A stretch of DNA of 64,000 nucleotides from Archivesica marissinica (Eukaryota; Mollusca; Bivalvia; Venerida; Vesicomyidae): NCBI GenBank assembly GCA_014843695.1, contig CM026387.1:79071536-79135535 (forward strand), given 5' to 3'. The notes beneath the pieces were generated by a model, which was not told where the DNA came from, did not search any database, and saw only the letters and a program-made list of their open reading frames with translations. Positions 11,533 to 23,426 of the stretch are shown piece by piece. The position numbers and the translations under genes are program-made. Numbering within the stretch: the first letter of the stretch is position 1; every line of letters starts with the position of its first letter.

Positions 11533-11690
11533 GCCAACAAATAAAGGACCATAAAAGAACGAAACATGGCCCACAATAAATTAAATCGGGTCCATAGAGA
11601 ACAAATAATGGGGCCCATAAAATCCAAACGGGCCATCATGAAAAACAAAACCTGGCCCATCACAAAAACAGTCACGGGCCATAACAATAT
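11533..11690. repeat. Decayed edge of the 24-bp array
   Basis: Spaced GGGCC/GGACC-ATA-A words (for example AACGGGCCATCATG) look like eroded units of the adjacent array. Confidence 0.5.
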
Positions 11691-11819
11691 AAAAGGATCA
11701 CGTGGTCAGCAACATCTACTACTTTAAGCTAGTATGTAAAATGTAGCTTATATCAATGAATTTCAAAGTTGAATATAACAAACCTTAACATGTGTGCACT
11801 TTCCATATTGTTATGTATT

Positions 11820-11960
11820 CAGTTGGGTATTATGTAGAGGAAAACCTGACCATACTAAACAATCTACGTGACGGTCGTCGGAAATACTGCAGTTGGGTAT
11901 TATGTAGAGGAAAACCTGACCATACTAAACAATCTACGTGACGGTCGTCGGAAATACTGC
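11820..11960. repeat. 70-bp direct duplication
   Basis: Two identical copies starting CAGTTGGGTATTATGTAGAG at 11820 and 11890. The identity implies a recent event or an assembly duplication. Confidence 0.95.
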
Positions 11961-12237
11961 ACGTACTGGTCTGGCTATACAGATATGTCGAGATATGTGA
12001 AAGTATAATATTTACATTGTGGATTATGACCGGATATTCAAGTTCGTAAATGTTCAAGTGGATTGGTTTCTTTTGACAAAGTGTATTCGATGGATTGTTT
12101 ATGCGTTGTGTTTCGATTGTAATAATATAGTCATTAATCTGGACATACATTATTTAATTTTTATTATTATTGTCTAATTTAGGGGTGATAAAATTGTTAG
12201 CTATATAATAATAAATTAAATTTAGTTGTCTAGTTGC

Positions 12238-12260
12238 CTTAAAGCGACACTACATTGAAT
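12238..12260. mobile_element. Terminal fragment of the TTAA-flanked element
   Basis: TTAAAGCGACACTACATTGA matches the terminal inverted repeat of the element at 48754-49279. It is cut off just before a SINE at 12269. Confidence 0.65.
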
Positions 12261-12268
12261 TCCCAATG

Positions 12269-12484
12269 GAAGTCGTGATAGCGCAGTGGATGCGCGTTCG
12301 CTTCAGGTGCGAAAGATCCGGAGTTCGAGCCCCACTGGAGCCGTTACGATTGTGCCCTTAGGCAAGGCATTTATATTCCACGTTGCCTCTTCTCTCTCCC
12401 TCGTGGCGATGGATTCCATCAGGAATGAGGTCTCGTGAGTGATTTATATAAGTTGAAATAACTTGTTTCGCAATCGAGCTATAT
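12269..12484 (+). mobile_element. SINE family B, full length
   Basis: Head AAGTCGTGATAGCGCAGTGG, B box GAGTTCGAGCCCC, TGTGCCCTTAGGCAAGGCAT, core CTCCCTCGTGGCGATGGATT and tail CTTGTTTCGCAATCGAGCTA. The best-preserved B copy in the window. Confidence 0.9.
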
Positions 12485-12671
12485 CATTACTAAAACATGT
12501 GTATGATATTTTTTGTTTTGGAAGTCAAATACTTCATATGTGGACACTAATCAGATAAATAAATACCGGTTAATATAATGAAAACATTTTATTTAAATTA
12601 TATTTCCAAATTTAATTTAGTAAAATTTAATAATTAAATTTTCAAAAAAGTCATATAGTGAGAGTGATGGA

Positions 12672-15194
12672 GACGGATCAACTTCCAATATTATCTTTAC
12701 ACATGGAATTGTCTACGGATCAACATTCAATCTTATCTTTACACATGGAGTTGTCTACGCATCAACATCCAATCTTATCTTTACACATGGAGTTGTCTAC
12801 GGATCAACTTCCAATCTTATCTTTACACATGGAGTTGTCTACGCATCAACATCCAATCTTATCTTTACACATGGAGTTGTCTACGGATCAACTTCCAATC
12901 TTATCTTTACACATGGAGTTGTCTACGCATCAACATCCAATCTTATCTTTACACATGGAGTTGTCTACGGATCAACTTCCAATCTTATCTTTACACATGG
13001 AGTTGTCTACGCATCAACATCCAATCTTATCTTTACACATGGAGTTGTCTACGGATCAACTTCCAATCTTATCTTTACACATGGAGTTGTCTACGCATCA
13101 ACATCCAATCTTATCTTTACACATGGAGTTGTCTACGGATCAACTTCCAATCTTATCTTTACACATGGAGTTGTCTACGCATCAACATCCAATCTTATCT
13201 TTACACATGGAGTTGTCTACGGATCAACTTCCAATCTTATCTTTACACATGGAGTTGTCTACGGATCAACATTCAATCTTATCTTTACACACGGAATTGT
13301 TTACGCATCAACATCCAATATTATCTTTACACATGGAGTTGTCTACGCATCACCATCCAGTCTTATCTTTACACATGGAATTGTCTACTGATCAACATCC
13401 AATCTTATCTTTACACATGGAGTTGTCTACGCATCAACATCCAATCTTATCTTTACACATGGACTTGTCTACGCATCAACATCCAATCTTATCTTTACAC
13501 ATGGACTTGTCTACGCATCAACATCCAATCTTATCTTTACACATGGAGTTGTCTACGGATCAACTTCCAATCTTATCTTTACACATGGAGTTGTCTACGC
13601 ATCAACATCCAATCTTATCTTTACACATGGAGTTGTCTACGCATCAACTTCCAATCTTATCTTTACACATGGAGTTGTCTACGCATCAACTTCCAATCTT
13701 ATCTTTACACATGGAGTTGTCTACGCATCAACATCCAATCTTATCTTTACACATGGAGTTGTCTACGCATCAACATCCAATCTTATCTTTACACATGGAG
13801 TTGTCTACGGATCAACATTCAATCTTATCTTTACACACGGAATTGTTTACGCATCAACATCCAATATTATCTTTACACATGGAGTTGTCTACGCATCACC
13901 ATCCAGTCTTATCTTTACACATGGAATTGTCTACTGATCAACATCCAATCTTATCTTTACACATGGAGTTGTCTACGCATCAATATCCAATCTTATCTTT
14001 ACACATGGAATTGTCTACGCATCAACATCCAATCTTATCTTTACACATGGAATTATCTACGCATCAACATCCAATCTTATCTTTACACATGGACTTGTCT
14101 ACGCATCAACATCCAATCTTATCTTTACACATGGACTTGTCTACGCATCAACATCCAATCTTATCTTTACACATGGAGTTGTCTACGGATCAACTTCCAA
14201 TCTTATCTTTACACATGGAGTTGTCTACGCATCAACATCCAATCTTATCTTTACACATGGAGTTGTCTACGCATCAACTTCCAATCTTATCTTTACACAT
14301 GGAGTTGTCTACGCATCAACTTCCAATCTTATCTTTACACATGGAGTTGTCTACGCATCAACATCCAATCTTATCTTTACACATGGAGTTGTCTACGCAT
14401 CAACATCTAATCTTATCTTTACACATGGAGTTGTCTACGCATCAACATCCAATCTTATCTTTACACATGGAGTTGTCTACGGATCAACATTCAATCTTAT
14501 CTTTACACATGGAGTTGTCTACGGATCAACTTCCAATCTTATCTTTACACATGGAGTTGTCTACGGATCAACATTCAATCTTATCTTTACACACGGAATT
14601 GTTTACGCATCAACATCCAATATTATCTTTACACATGTAATTGTCTACGCATCAACATCCAATCTTATCTTTACACATGTAATTGTCTACGCATCAACAT
14701 CCAATCTTATCTTTACACATGTAATTGTCTACGCATCAACATCCAATCTTATCTTTACACATGTAATTGTCTACGCATCAACATCCAATCTTATCTTTAC
14801 ACATGTAATTGTCTACGCATCAACATCCAATCTTATCTTTACACATGTAATTGTCTACGCATCAACATCCAATCTTATCTTTACACATGTAATTGTCTAC
14901 GCATCAACATCCAATCTTATCTTTACACATGTAATTGTCTACGGATCAACATCCAATCTTATCTTTACACATGTAATTGTCTACGGATCAACATCCAATC
15001 TTATCTTTACACATTTAATTGTCTACGGATCAACATCCAATCTTATCTTTACACATGTAATTGTCTACGGATCAACATCCAATCTTATCTTTACACATGT
15101 AATTGTCTACGGATCAACTTCCAATCTTATCTTTACACATGTAATTGTCTACGGATCAACATCCAATCTTATCTTTACACATGGAATTGTCTGC
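12672..15194. repeat. 42-bp minisatellite, about 60 copies, with higher-order structure
   Basis: Units contain AATCTTATCTTTACACATGG and alternate ACGCATCAACATCC with ACGGATCAACTTCC in the left part, giving an 84-bp dimer. A 13-unit block (546 bp) from about 13261 recurs at about 13808. From about 14636 the units switch to ACATGTAATTG, which brings a TAA and closes the 660-codon plus frame. That frame is an artefact: it has no start context, no compositional change at its ends and 14-residue repetition only. Confidence 0.95.
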
Positions 15195-15231
15195 TTATAT
15201 ACGTGATTTTGCAACAATGTTCATGCTTGCA

Positions 15232-15470
15232 TCTATTTGGGTTTAATGTCGCACCAGCCGATGAGGTCATATGGCGACTCTACCGCTGTTGCTGGTCAAG
15301 GAAGGCCCCGTGCGCCCCTCCGAGAAGTATTTAATACAAGGGCGGGCACCCGGGGAGAACAGCCTTCCACACGCCAGCTGGTTAGCGTCCACACATTCGA
15401 CACACCCGGCAGTGGCGAGAGGCAAGTGAATTTAAATCAACGACCTGAACCACACGGCCACGGATGCTCC
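15232..15470 (-). mobile_element. Divergent tRNA-headed SINE (family F)
   Basis: Plus-strand words GTCGCACCAGCCGATGAGGTCATATG, shortened here to AGGTCATATGGCGAC, recur at 23930. The far end ACCTGAACCACACGGCCACG resembles an inverted tRNA A-box region. Head on the minus strand is likely. Confidence 0.45.
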
Positions 15471-16040
15471 CCACAACAGCGTTCAACAATTATGTTACTG
15501 ACTTGCAAATGTATTGATAGTTTGTACACAATATACCTCCCTAATGTCAGTTGTTTCACCGGTTGTCGCCGAATTCCTAGCGGTTCATTTGATCTCTGGG
15601 CTTAACCAGCAGGACTGGCCGTCTTAAGCAGCCACACGTACAGGCGAACATTTGGTCTATCTCTTCCTCGGTGAGTAGACTGCCATTTACATGTCGTTCA
15701 ATGTATATGCCGGTCAAAAGCTATACATAGCTTATGTTGATTGTATGTACAATACCGACCTAACTAAGATTTCATATGATTAGGTTCCTTGCACTCATCG
15801 TCTGACGATTTTGAAATTATACAAAAACAAACCTTCATTAGCAAAACAAATTAAATATGCATATGTTTATATAAATATTATACAATCCCACTTGAATTAC
15901 ATAGGATATAGACTATTGCAAGCTATGCATAAAATCTTGTAAAACAAATATCCGAAAAATATATTATCCAAATTGCATTCACTTATTTTGACAGACCTCG
16001 TCAAAAATCTGTTTTACTGTCATGAACACAATATACTAAT
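15471..16040. other. Unique DNA, nothing recognised
   Basis: AT-rich sequence without supported genes or repeats. Confidence 0.55.
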
Positions 16041-16194
16041 CTGGGAACATGCGTCGATATATGCTGCCAGGTAGATCCACTAAATATATTTTAACACCGA
16101 GACTATTATTGAGCCTCTGATAATATCAACATCATTAAAAAAAATTGCCAGAAGTTAAAAAGTGAATAATCAACAGACTGGAACCCAGGCTAAC
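16041..16194 (+). repeat. Dispersed repeat G, copy 1
   Basis: Shared with 25466-25573 and 60133-60292: GTCGATATATGCTGCCAGGT-type start, then TATTTTAACACCGAGACTAT, and CAACAGACTGGAACCCAGGC at the end. No tRNA box or terminal inverted repeat was recognised. Confidence 0.75.
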
Positions 16195-16590
16195 AATAGA
16201 CATGTAGGCCTACAGACGTATATATATATACATATGGAGGATGTGCAATTCAGCAACATATCACACACATTATCAACATAGCAAACCATTGAAGTGCAAG
16301 AAAACCATGGCTTATTGACACAAACTCATTATACTAACCCGAACTTTAACTGCTAAGCATCGCCATCATCATAGCATTTCAGAGCGTGCACATTGCCCTT
16401 TCCGAAATGATCTGTCCAGAAAGACAGCCCTCAATAGTGAGCTAGCAAACAATAACGTACGCAGTTCGAACATATTTACATCCCCGTGTTCTGCTTCATT
16501 GTCGTTGCGATCTACAAACTCTCAACTCGAAAGATGAATAACCTCCCAGCTATCTGATTTAGCTTATAATATCAATAATGCAAAACACTT

Positions 16591-16698
16591 ACAATGATAC
16601 AACGTTACTTGGACAATGATACAGCGTTACTTGGACAATGATATAGCGTTACTTGGACAATGGGACAGCGTTACTTGGACACTGATACAGCGTTATTG
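16591..16698. repeat. 22-bp minisatellite, left block
   Basis: About five copies of ACTTGGACAATGATACAGCG plus TT. This is the left remnant of the array interrupted by the hAT element. Confidence 0.9.
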
Positions 16699-17001
16699 CA
16701 GGCGCGTAGCTACCTTAAGGCAAAAAGGCATTTGCCTGCACATCATTTTCACACACACAAAAATACGCCGCATGTCACAAATGAATAAAATACTTTTAAG
16801 TTACGGTAAAAGCAACATTCTTGGTGTCCTAGATCGTTTTTTTTTATGTATTATCATCCATGTGGGTCATGTGCACTATCCAACATTCACATCTAAATAT
16901 TACACTCTATACGCTTTGTCATATATAATGTTTGACCGCGATGTTGGAGTAGTCTAGAGTGCAACATGGCGGGATGTTCGAATTGTAGCACTGGTTACAG
17001 C

Positions 17002-17808
17002 AGAGAATATACTTAGTGGCACGGTTGCCCTTACCAACTTCTTGCAAGCAGTTGATACCGACCTGCTAGAAGCTATGATCGAGTAGAGAATATACTTAGT
17101 GGCACGGTTGCCCTTACCAACTTCTTGCAAGCAGTTGATACCGACCTGCTAGAAGCTATGATCGAGTAGAGAATATACTTAGTGGCACGGTTGCCCTTAC
17201 CAACTTCTTGCAAGCAGTTGATACCGACCTGCTAGAAGCTATGATCGAGTAGAGAATATACTTAGTGGCACGGTTGCCCTTACCAACTTCTTGCAAGCAG
17301 TTGATACCGACCTGCTAGAAGCTATGATCGAGTAGAGAATATACTTAGTGGCACGGTTGCCCTTACCAACTTCTTGCAAGCTATGATCGAGTAGAGAATA
17401 TACTTAGTGGCACGGTTGCCCTTACCAACTTCTTGCAAGCAGTTGATACCGACCTGCTAGAAGCTATGATCGAGTAGAGAATATACTTAGTGGCACGGTT
17501 GCCCTTACCAACTTCTTGCAAGCAGTTGATACCGACCTGCTAGAAGCTATGATCGAGTAGAGAATATACTTAGTGGCACGGTTGCCCTTTACCAACTTCT
17601 TGCAAGCAGTTGATACCGACCTGCTAGAAGCTATGATCGAGTAGAGAATATACTTAGTGGCACGGTTGCCCTTACCAACTTCTTGCAAGCAGTTGATACC
17701 GACCTGCTAGAAGCTATGATCGAGTAGAGAATATACTTAGTGGCACGGTTGCCCTTACCAACTTCTTGCAAGCAGTTGATACCGACCTGCTAGAAGCTAT
17801 GATCGAGT
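17002..17808. repeat. 83-bp tandem array derived from hAT transposase coding sequence
   Basis: About ten head-to-tail copies begin AGAGAATATACTTAGTGGCA and end GCTATGATCGAG. The last copy flows directly into the transposase frame, which shows the unit is a coding segment amplified in place. One copy (about 17334-17390) lacks 26 bp, and another carries one extra T. The period is not a multiple of three and each junction creates GAG-TAG, so the amplification destroyed the reading frame. Confidence 0.9.
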
Positions 17809-18509
17809 GTAAAGTTGTTTTGCATAGACTCGATGATGTACGGAATGACCCCGCAGTGTGGGATGCCCTGTTTGAGTCGGCTGTGCTGTTAGCACAAGAA
17901 TCTGACATTCAACCCTGTGTACCCCGCCAGGTTGGCAGACAACAAGACCGGGCCAATCATCCTGCAAATAACCCATCGGATTACTGGAAAGTGTCGCTAT
18001 TCTACGTGTTTATCGACCATCTTGTAGAAGAAATTACTCAACGACTTCTTCAAAACGAGGATCGGTTTGCCGCAGAGTACCTTGTCCCATGCAAGCTACA
18101 CGACCTCACTGATGCCATCATCGACACCATCTACAACACGTATTGCCATGATCTAGCCAATGGACGCGATGCTTTCCGTCTTGAAGTCACTAGGTGGAAG
18201 ACAAGATGGAGTATATCTGAGCAGAAACCACGATGAATTGTGGACACACTGAAGGCCACCAACAAGCAGCTGTATCCCGATGTGTTCATGGTGTTGTCCA
18301 TCCTGCTCACTATGCCTGCTTCATCAGCCTCTGCTGAACGCTCCTTCAGTGCCATGCGTCGAATTAAAAATTTCCTGAGAGCCACGATGGGAGATGTCCG
18401 TCTGTCAGGCCTGGCACTCTTACATCTCCACCGACAGATGGATATTGACGTTGACAAAATAATCAAAGACTTTGCTGCAGCCAAAACCAGACGTTTGGAC
18501 TTTTTGTGA
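17754..18509 (+). pseudogene. hAT transposase C-terminal fragment with one in-frame stop
   Basis: The frame runs through the last 83-bp repeat copy into unique sequence and continues to TGA at 18507-18509. It is interrupted once by TGA at 18234-18236; both halves are in the same frame (18240 minus 17766 is a multiple of 3). CGA just before the stop, and CpG decay generally, make a point mutation the simplest cause. The first half contains FLQAVDTDLLEAMIE and resembles the ZMYM/THAP12-like hAT transposases of animals. The second half holds SASAERSFSAMRRIK followed by a leucine-rich helix, the hallmark of the hAT C-terminal dimerisation region. The N-terminal zinc finger and most of the catalytic core are absent. 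It would not make an active enzyme. Confidence 0.8.
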
Positions 18510-18980
18510 TTAGTCTGTCAGGGTGCATCACATTTCCGGGCCAACCGGACGTCTGTTCTATGTGTAGTATACAGTGACTGGGGTACACGTCAGTTTGTAA
18601 TTAGCTTTAACATTATCTTGACTAATAATGCTCATTTTTGTTCAAGGGTAAATGGGTTGCTTAAACTTCAACTTAGTAAGTCGATGAAAGCAGTGAAGTG
18701 TGTTACATATATACCTGTATGTGTATGTTTTGTTGAAAAATAAAACCAACACGGCAACAGTATCATCCGTCATTTCATCACTTTTACCACTATTTACGCA
18801 ATCATTTGTCCCTTCAAACCCGCTCTTCAAAAGGCCTCAGGATATGTCAGAAGCCACCTGTTGCATTCTAATTTTCAAACATTCTTGGGGGGGCATGCCC
18901 CCAAACCCCCACAGCATTTTCGCGGCTATGCCGCTCAGTGGTTCTGCCTGCACATTGTGACGTTCCTGGCTACGCCCCTG

Positions 18981-20603
18981 ACTTGGACAATGGGGCAGTG
19001 TTACTTGGACAATAATACAGCGTTACTTGGACAATGGGACAGCGTTACTTGGACAATGATACAGCGTTACTTGGACAATGGGACAGCGTTACTTGGACAA
19101 TGGGACAGTGTTACTTGGACAATGATACAGCGTTACTTGGACAATGGGACAGCGTTACTTGGACAATGGGACAGCGTTACTTGGACAATGATATAGCGTT
19201 ACTTGGACAATGGGACAGCGTTACTTGGACAATGATATAGCGTTACTTGGACAATGGAACAGCGTTACTTAGACAATAATATAGCGTTACTTGGACAATG
19301 ATACAGCGTTACTTGGACACTGATACAGCGTTACTTGGACAATGATATAGCGTTACTTGGACAATCATATAGCGTTACTTGGACAATGGGACAGCGTTAC
19401 TTGAACAATGATACAGCGTTACTTGGACAATGATATAGCGTTACTTGGACAATAATACAGCGTTACTTGGACAATGATACAGCGTTACTTGGACAATGAT
19501 ACAGCGTTACTTGGACAATGATACAGCGTTACTTGGACACTGATACAGCGTTACTTGGACAATGATATAGCGTTACTTGGACAATGATACAACGTTGTTT
19601 AGACAATGATACAGCGTTGCTTGGACAATGATATAGCGTTACTTGGACAGTGATATAGCGTTACTTGGACACTGATACAGCGTTACTTGGACAATGATAT
19701 AGCGTTACTTGGACACTGATACAGCGTTACTTGGACACTGATACAGCGTTACTTGGACAATGATATAGCGTTACTTGGACAATGATACAACGTTACTTGG
19801 ACACTGGGACAGCGTTACTTGGACACTGATACAGCGTTACTTGGACAATGATATAGCGTTACTTGGACAATGATACAACGTTACTTGGACACTGGGACAG
19901 CATTACTTGGACAATTATACAGCGTTACTTGAACAATGATATAGCGTTACTTGGACAATGATACAGCGTTACTTGGACAATGATACAGCGTTACTTGGAC
20001 AATGATACAGCGTTACTTGGACAATGATACAGCGTTACTTGGACAATGATACAGCGTTACTTGGACAATGATACAGCGTTACTTGGGACAATGATACAGC
20101 GTTACTTGGACAATGATATAGCGTTACTTGGACAATGATATAGCGTTACTTGGACACTGATACAGCGTTACTTGGACAATGATACAGCGTTACTTGGACA
20201 ATGATACAGCGTTACTTGGACAATGATACAGCGTTGTTTGGACAATGATACAGCGTTACTTGGACAATGATATAGCGTTGCTTAGACAATGATACAGCGT
20301 TGCTTAGACAATGATACAGCGTTACTTGGACAATGGGACAGCGTTACTTGGACAATGATACAGCGTTGCTTAGACAATGATACAGCGTTGCTTAGACAAT
20401 GATACAGTGTTACTTAGACAATGATTCAGCGTTACTTAGACAATGATACAGCGTTGCTTAGACAATAATACAGCGTTGCTTAGACAATGATACAGCGTTG
20501 CTTAGACAATAATACAGCGTTGCTTAGACAATAATACAGCGTTGCTTAGACAATGATACAGCCTTGCTTAGACAATAATACAGCGTTACTTGGACAATAA
20601 TAC
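18981..20603. repeat. 22-bp minisatellite, main block
   Basis: About 74 copies of the unit found at 16591. Variants include GATATAG, GGGACAG and AATAATA, and TTGCTTAGACAA becomes common toward the right end (20270-20590). No gene is visible; open frames within it are products of the repeat. Confidence 0.95.
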
Positions 20604-21003
20604 ACAGTCATGATAACAATATCACAAAGTTCGTTATCACCAAGGAAACCGGGATATTACTGGGGGGGGGGGGAACGTGACATTATAATTTGATTGTTTA
20701 TGTGGTTGCAAGTCATACACAGCTATAGTTATTGTTTGTCATTATTTCATTTGAATAATTAATCTTACTGTTATTTTTAGCAACTATGCATATATACATA
20801 TATATTATAAAGTAAGTTATTCGAATGACTTTGTTTTGCCTGTAGTATAAAACAGAAACAAACTTGAAAAATATGCCGGACCTATTTCTTATTACGGTAG
20901 GTCAAAACTAACATGAGTGGTTGTGTGGTTGTGTATTGTAGTAATATAAGTATTCTAATTAATTTGTTTTGTCTGTAGATTTTAATTTTGACAGCGAACA
21001 TAA
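20604..21003. other. Unique AT-rich DNA with a 12-G run
   Basis: Contains a G run near 20661 and no supported gene. Confidence 0.55.
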
Positions 21004-21147
21004 ATTGTAGTCGGTATAATAAGGTAAATATTGCCGCATACATGTATATATAAATATATTATAATGTCAGCATGCAGTTGTATTCGGTATAATAAGGTAA
21101 ATATTGCCGCATACATGTATATATAAATATATTATAATGTCAGCATG
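21004..21147. repeat. 73-bp direct duplication
   Basis: CGGTATAATAAGGTAAATAT occurs at 21012 and 21085 within two near-identical copies. Confidence 0.9.
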
Positions 21148-21311
21148 GAGTTCGGTATAATAAAATAACTATTGCACTTAGTTTGAACATATTTAATTTC
21201 CCAATATTATACAGTTTGAACAATGCATGTATATTACACATAATTTATTAAGAAACAGCAAAATGGATTAGAATAAAAGACAGAGTCTTATATCATTCTT
21301 TTCGTCATATA

Positions 21312-22100
21312 TGCCGTTGGTTGCGGGGGTATTGTGGATTATCTCCCCGAGGGAACATTTACTCCCGAGGCGATACATATTGCCCTTGGTTGCGGGGGTA
21401 TTGTGGATTATCTCCTCGAGGGAACATTTACTCCCGAGGCGATACATATTGCCCTTGGTTGAGTGAGTATTGTGGATTATCTCCCCGAGGGAACATCTAC
21501 TCCCGAGGCGATACATATTGCCGTTGGTTGCGGGGGTATTGTGGATTATCTCCCCGAGGGAACATGACATTTACTCCCGAGGTGATACATATTGCCCTTG
21601 GTTGAGTGAGTATTGTAGATTATCTCCCCGAGGGTACATTTACTCCCGAGGCGATACATATTGCCCTTGGGTGTGGAAGTATTGTGGATTATCTCCCCGA
21701 GGGAACATTTACTCCCGAGGCGATACATATTGCCCTTGGTTGAGTGAGTATTGTGGATTATCTCCCCGAGGGTACATTTACTCCCGAGGCGATACATATT
21801 ATCCTTGGTTGCGGAGGTATTGTGGATTATCTCCCCGAGGGAACATCTACTCCCGAGGCGATACATATTGCCGTTGGTTGCGGGGGTATTGTGGATTATC
21901 TCCCCGAGGGAACATTAACTCCCGAGGCGATACATATTGCCGTTGGTTGCGGGGGTATTGTGGATTATCTCCCCGAGGGTACATTTACTCCCGAGGCGAT
22001 ACATATTATCCTTGGGTGTGGAAGTATTGTGGATTATCTCCCCGAGGGAACATTTACTCCCGAGGCGATACATATTGCCCTTGGTTGAGTGAATAGTGTG
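21312..22100. repeat. 69-bp minisatellite, about 11 copies
   Basis: The unit holds TATTGTGGATTATCTCCCCG, AGGGAACATTTACTCCCGAG and GCGATACATATTGCCCTTGG. Two CCCGAGG words per unit can pair with inverted copies. The period is 23 codons, so frames on both strands stay open. Confidence 0.95.
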
Positions 22101-22148
22101 TATTATCTCATCGAGGGAACATTACCTCCAGAGGCAACCTCCCGATTG

Positions 22149-22185
22149 AAGATAATCCACAATACCCCTTACCCAAGGGTAATAT
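22149..22185. repeat. Inverted unit terminating the 69-bp array
   Basis: AGATAATCCACAATACCCC and CCCAAGGGTAATAT are the reverse complement of the array words GGGGTATTGTGGATTATCT and ATATTGCCCTTGG. The region could fold back on the array. Confidence 0.85.
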
Positions 22186-22548
22186 TTATATAGTAACCCA
22201 TTAATGGGATCCTGTCTTTTTTGCACCACCCTATATAACGATAATATTAATATCACCCTGAACCAAAGCGAGCAAATAGCAAATTGACATTGTATTAAAC
22301 TGCCACTTAACTTTCATAAAAAAGTTGTCAGAATATAACAAGGTCAAGTAATGTATTCTTGACGCAACGCCGATTGCATTGATTTAATTTGCAACCGTGG
22401 CCATATTGTTTTATTGTGAAAAAAATGTATCCTTCCTCGAGCGCGTTTTCTACAAGGAAACATTGAAGGCTATTTCAGACCCATGGTTGTATTTCTGAGG
22501 GAGGGGGGAGGAGGACGTCGAAATTTAACTACAGACGTCAATAACAAA
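22186..22548. other. Unique DNA, nothing recognised
   Basis: Contains a GGGAGGGGGGAGGAGG purine run near 22498 and no supported gene. Confidence 0.5.
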
Positions 22549-22806
22549 TTACATGTTTCTCATGAATATTCATGTTGCATAATTGAATGTAGTTGTATAC
22601 TTGTTTGTTCCCTTTGTCAAGCAGATATTATAGAGCGTATGGAAATTACGCGTTGCTCATGAATATTCATGTAGTATAATTAGTTGTATTTTTGCTTGTC
22701 CCCTTTGACAAGCGGAATTATAGAGTATAGAAATTATGTGTCGCTCATGAATATTCATGTAACATAATTAGTTATATGTTTGCTTGTCCCATTTGACAAG
22801 CGGACT
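22549..22806. repeat. About 90-bp degenerate tandem repeat carrying a palindrome
   Basis: Three copies, each with the perfect 14-bp palindrome CATGAATATTCATG (22561, 22658, 22746) followed by CCCTTTGACAAGCGGA or similar. The palindrome is the most conserved part. Confidence 0.85.
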
Positions 22807-23114
22807 TGCGGAGTGTGTAAAGCACTGACCTCTACGGTTCACAGTCGCAGTAAATGATTAAGGACGAATGTCCCAGTCTGTCTTACTGTAACTTTCTCCT
22901 TCTCGCAAGAACATGCACCATCGGTCATTCTTTTGATATTCGTATCTTGATTTTCTTTTCCAAAGGTACTACGAAAACAATGCTATTCATTGAAACTATA
23001 TTTCAATCTATTAGACATTAAAGTGCATCAGCAGAATGCAATCACAGTCGTGTCAAATGTCAAACAACAATCGTACTAAACATAAAATAGTGCCATACAA
23101 CGCAGTATCCCTCA

Positions 23115-23347
23115 GTGTCCGATTAGCGCAGTGGTTAGCACGCTCGCTTCTCACCGATACAACCCGGGTTCGATCCTCGGACCGGGAAGTATGTGAGATG
23201 GTACGGTGGTCGCCAGATCGGACAGGTGGGCTTTCTCCGGGTACTCCGGTTTCCTCCTAGACGAATAACCACATTTACGCTTTCATCCGCGCCAACGAGA
23301 GTGATTAATATAAGTTATTAGAACCTGCTTTGCAATCGTTGTAAAAT
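23115..23347 (+). mobile_element. SINE family A, full length, well preserved
   Basis: Head GTCCGATTAGCGCAGTGGTT, B box GGGTTCGATCCTCGG, core TTCTCCGGGTACTCCGGTTT, tail ATCGTTGTAAAA. GTCCGA and TCGGAC can pair as the acceptor stem of the parental tRNA. Confidence 0.9.
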
Positions 23348-23382
23348 CCCCAAATCTCTGTGTCATGTATAAGAGACCACGA

Positions 23383-23426
23383 ATTGGCCAGTCTTAACGA
23401 AATATATTTCGCTACGACTGGCCAAT
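23383..23426. promoter_or_regulatory. 44-nt near-perfect hairpin with inverted CCAAT boxes
   Basis: Arms ATTGGCCAGTC(T/G)TA(A/C)CGAAATA and complement: 20 of 22 positions pair, with CCAAT/ATTGG at both ends. Another ATTGGACCATGTGAC lies at about 23483. It may be regulatory or a short mobile hairpin; no transcript is visible. Confidence 0.4.

Larger units (their letters stand above)
16699..18980 (+). mobile_element. Decayed hAT-superfamily DNA transposon inserted in a 22-bp satellite
   Basis: The left end begins CAGGCGCGTAGCTACC. The right end, read inward on the other strand, begins CAGGGGCGTAGCCAGG, so 13 of 16 terminal positions match. CAGGGGCGTAG-type ends are common among hAT elements. 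The same 22-bp satellite lies on both sides (16591-16698 and 18981-20603), so the element interrupted a pre-existing array. No clean 8-bp target duplication is visible: the flanks read cgttattg and acttggac, probably because of array turnover. Inside are an 83-bp tandem array and the 3' part of a transposase gene. The 5' transposase region is missing, so the copy is non-autonomous. Confidence 0.75.

Noticed and set aside
12658..14640. 660-codon open frame as a repetitive protein gene
   Set aside because: It is entirely a 42-bp tandem array without unique ends, and the stop arises from a local repeat variant (ACATGTAA).
16699..16706. Perfect 8-bp hAT target duplication
   Set aside because: The eight bases on the two sides (cgttattg and acttggac) do not match, so I claim only the termini and the satellite context.
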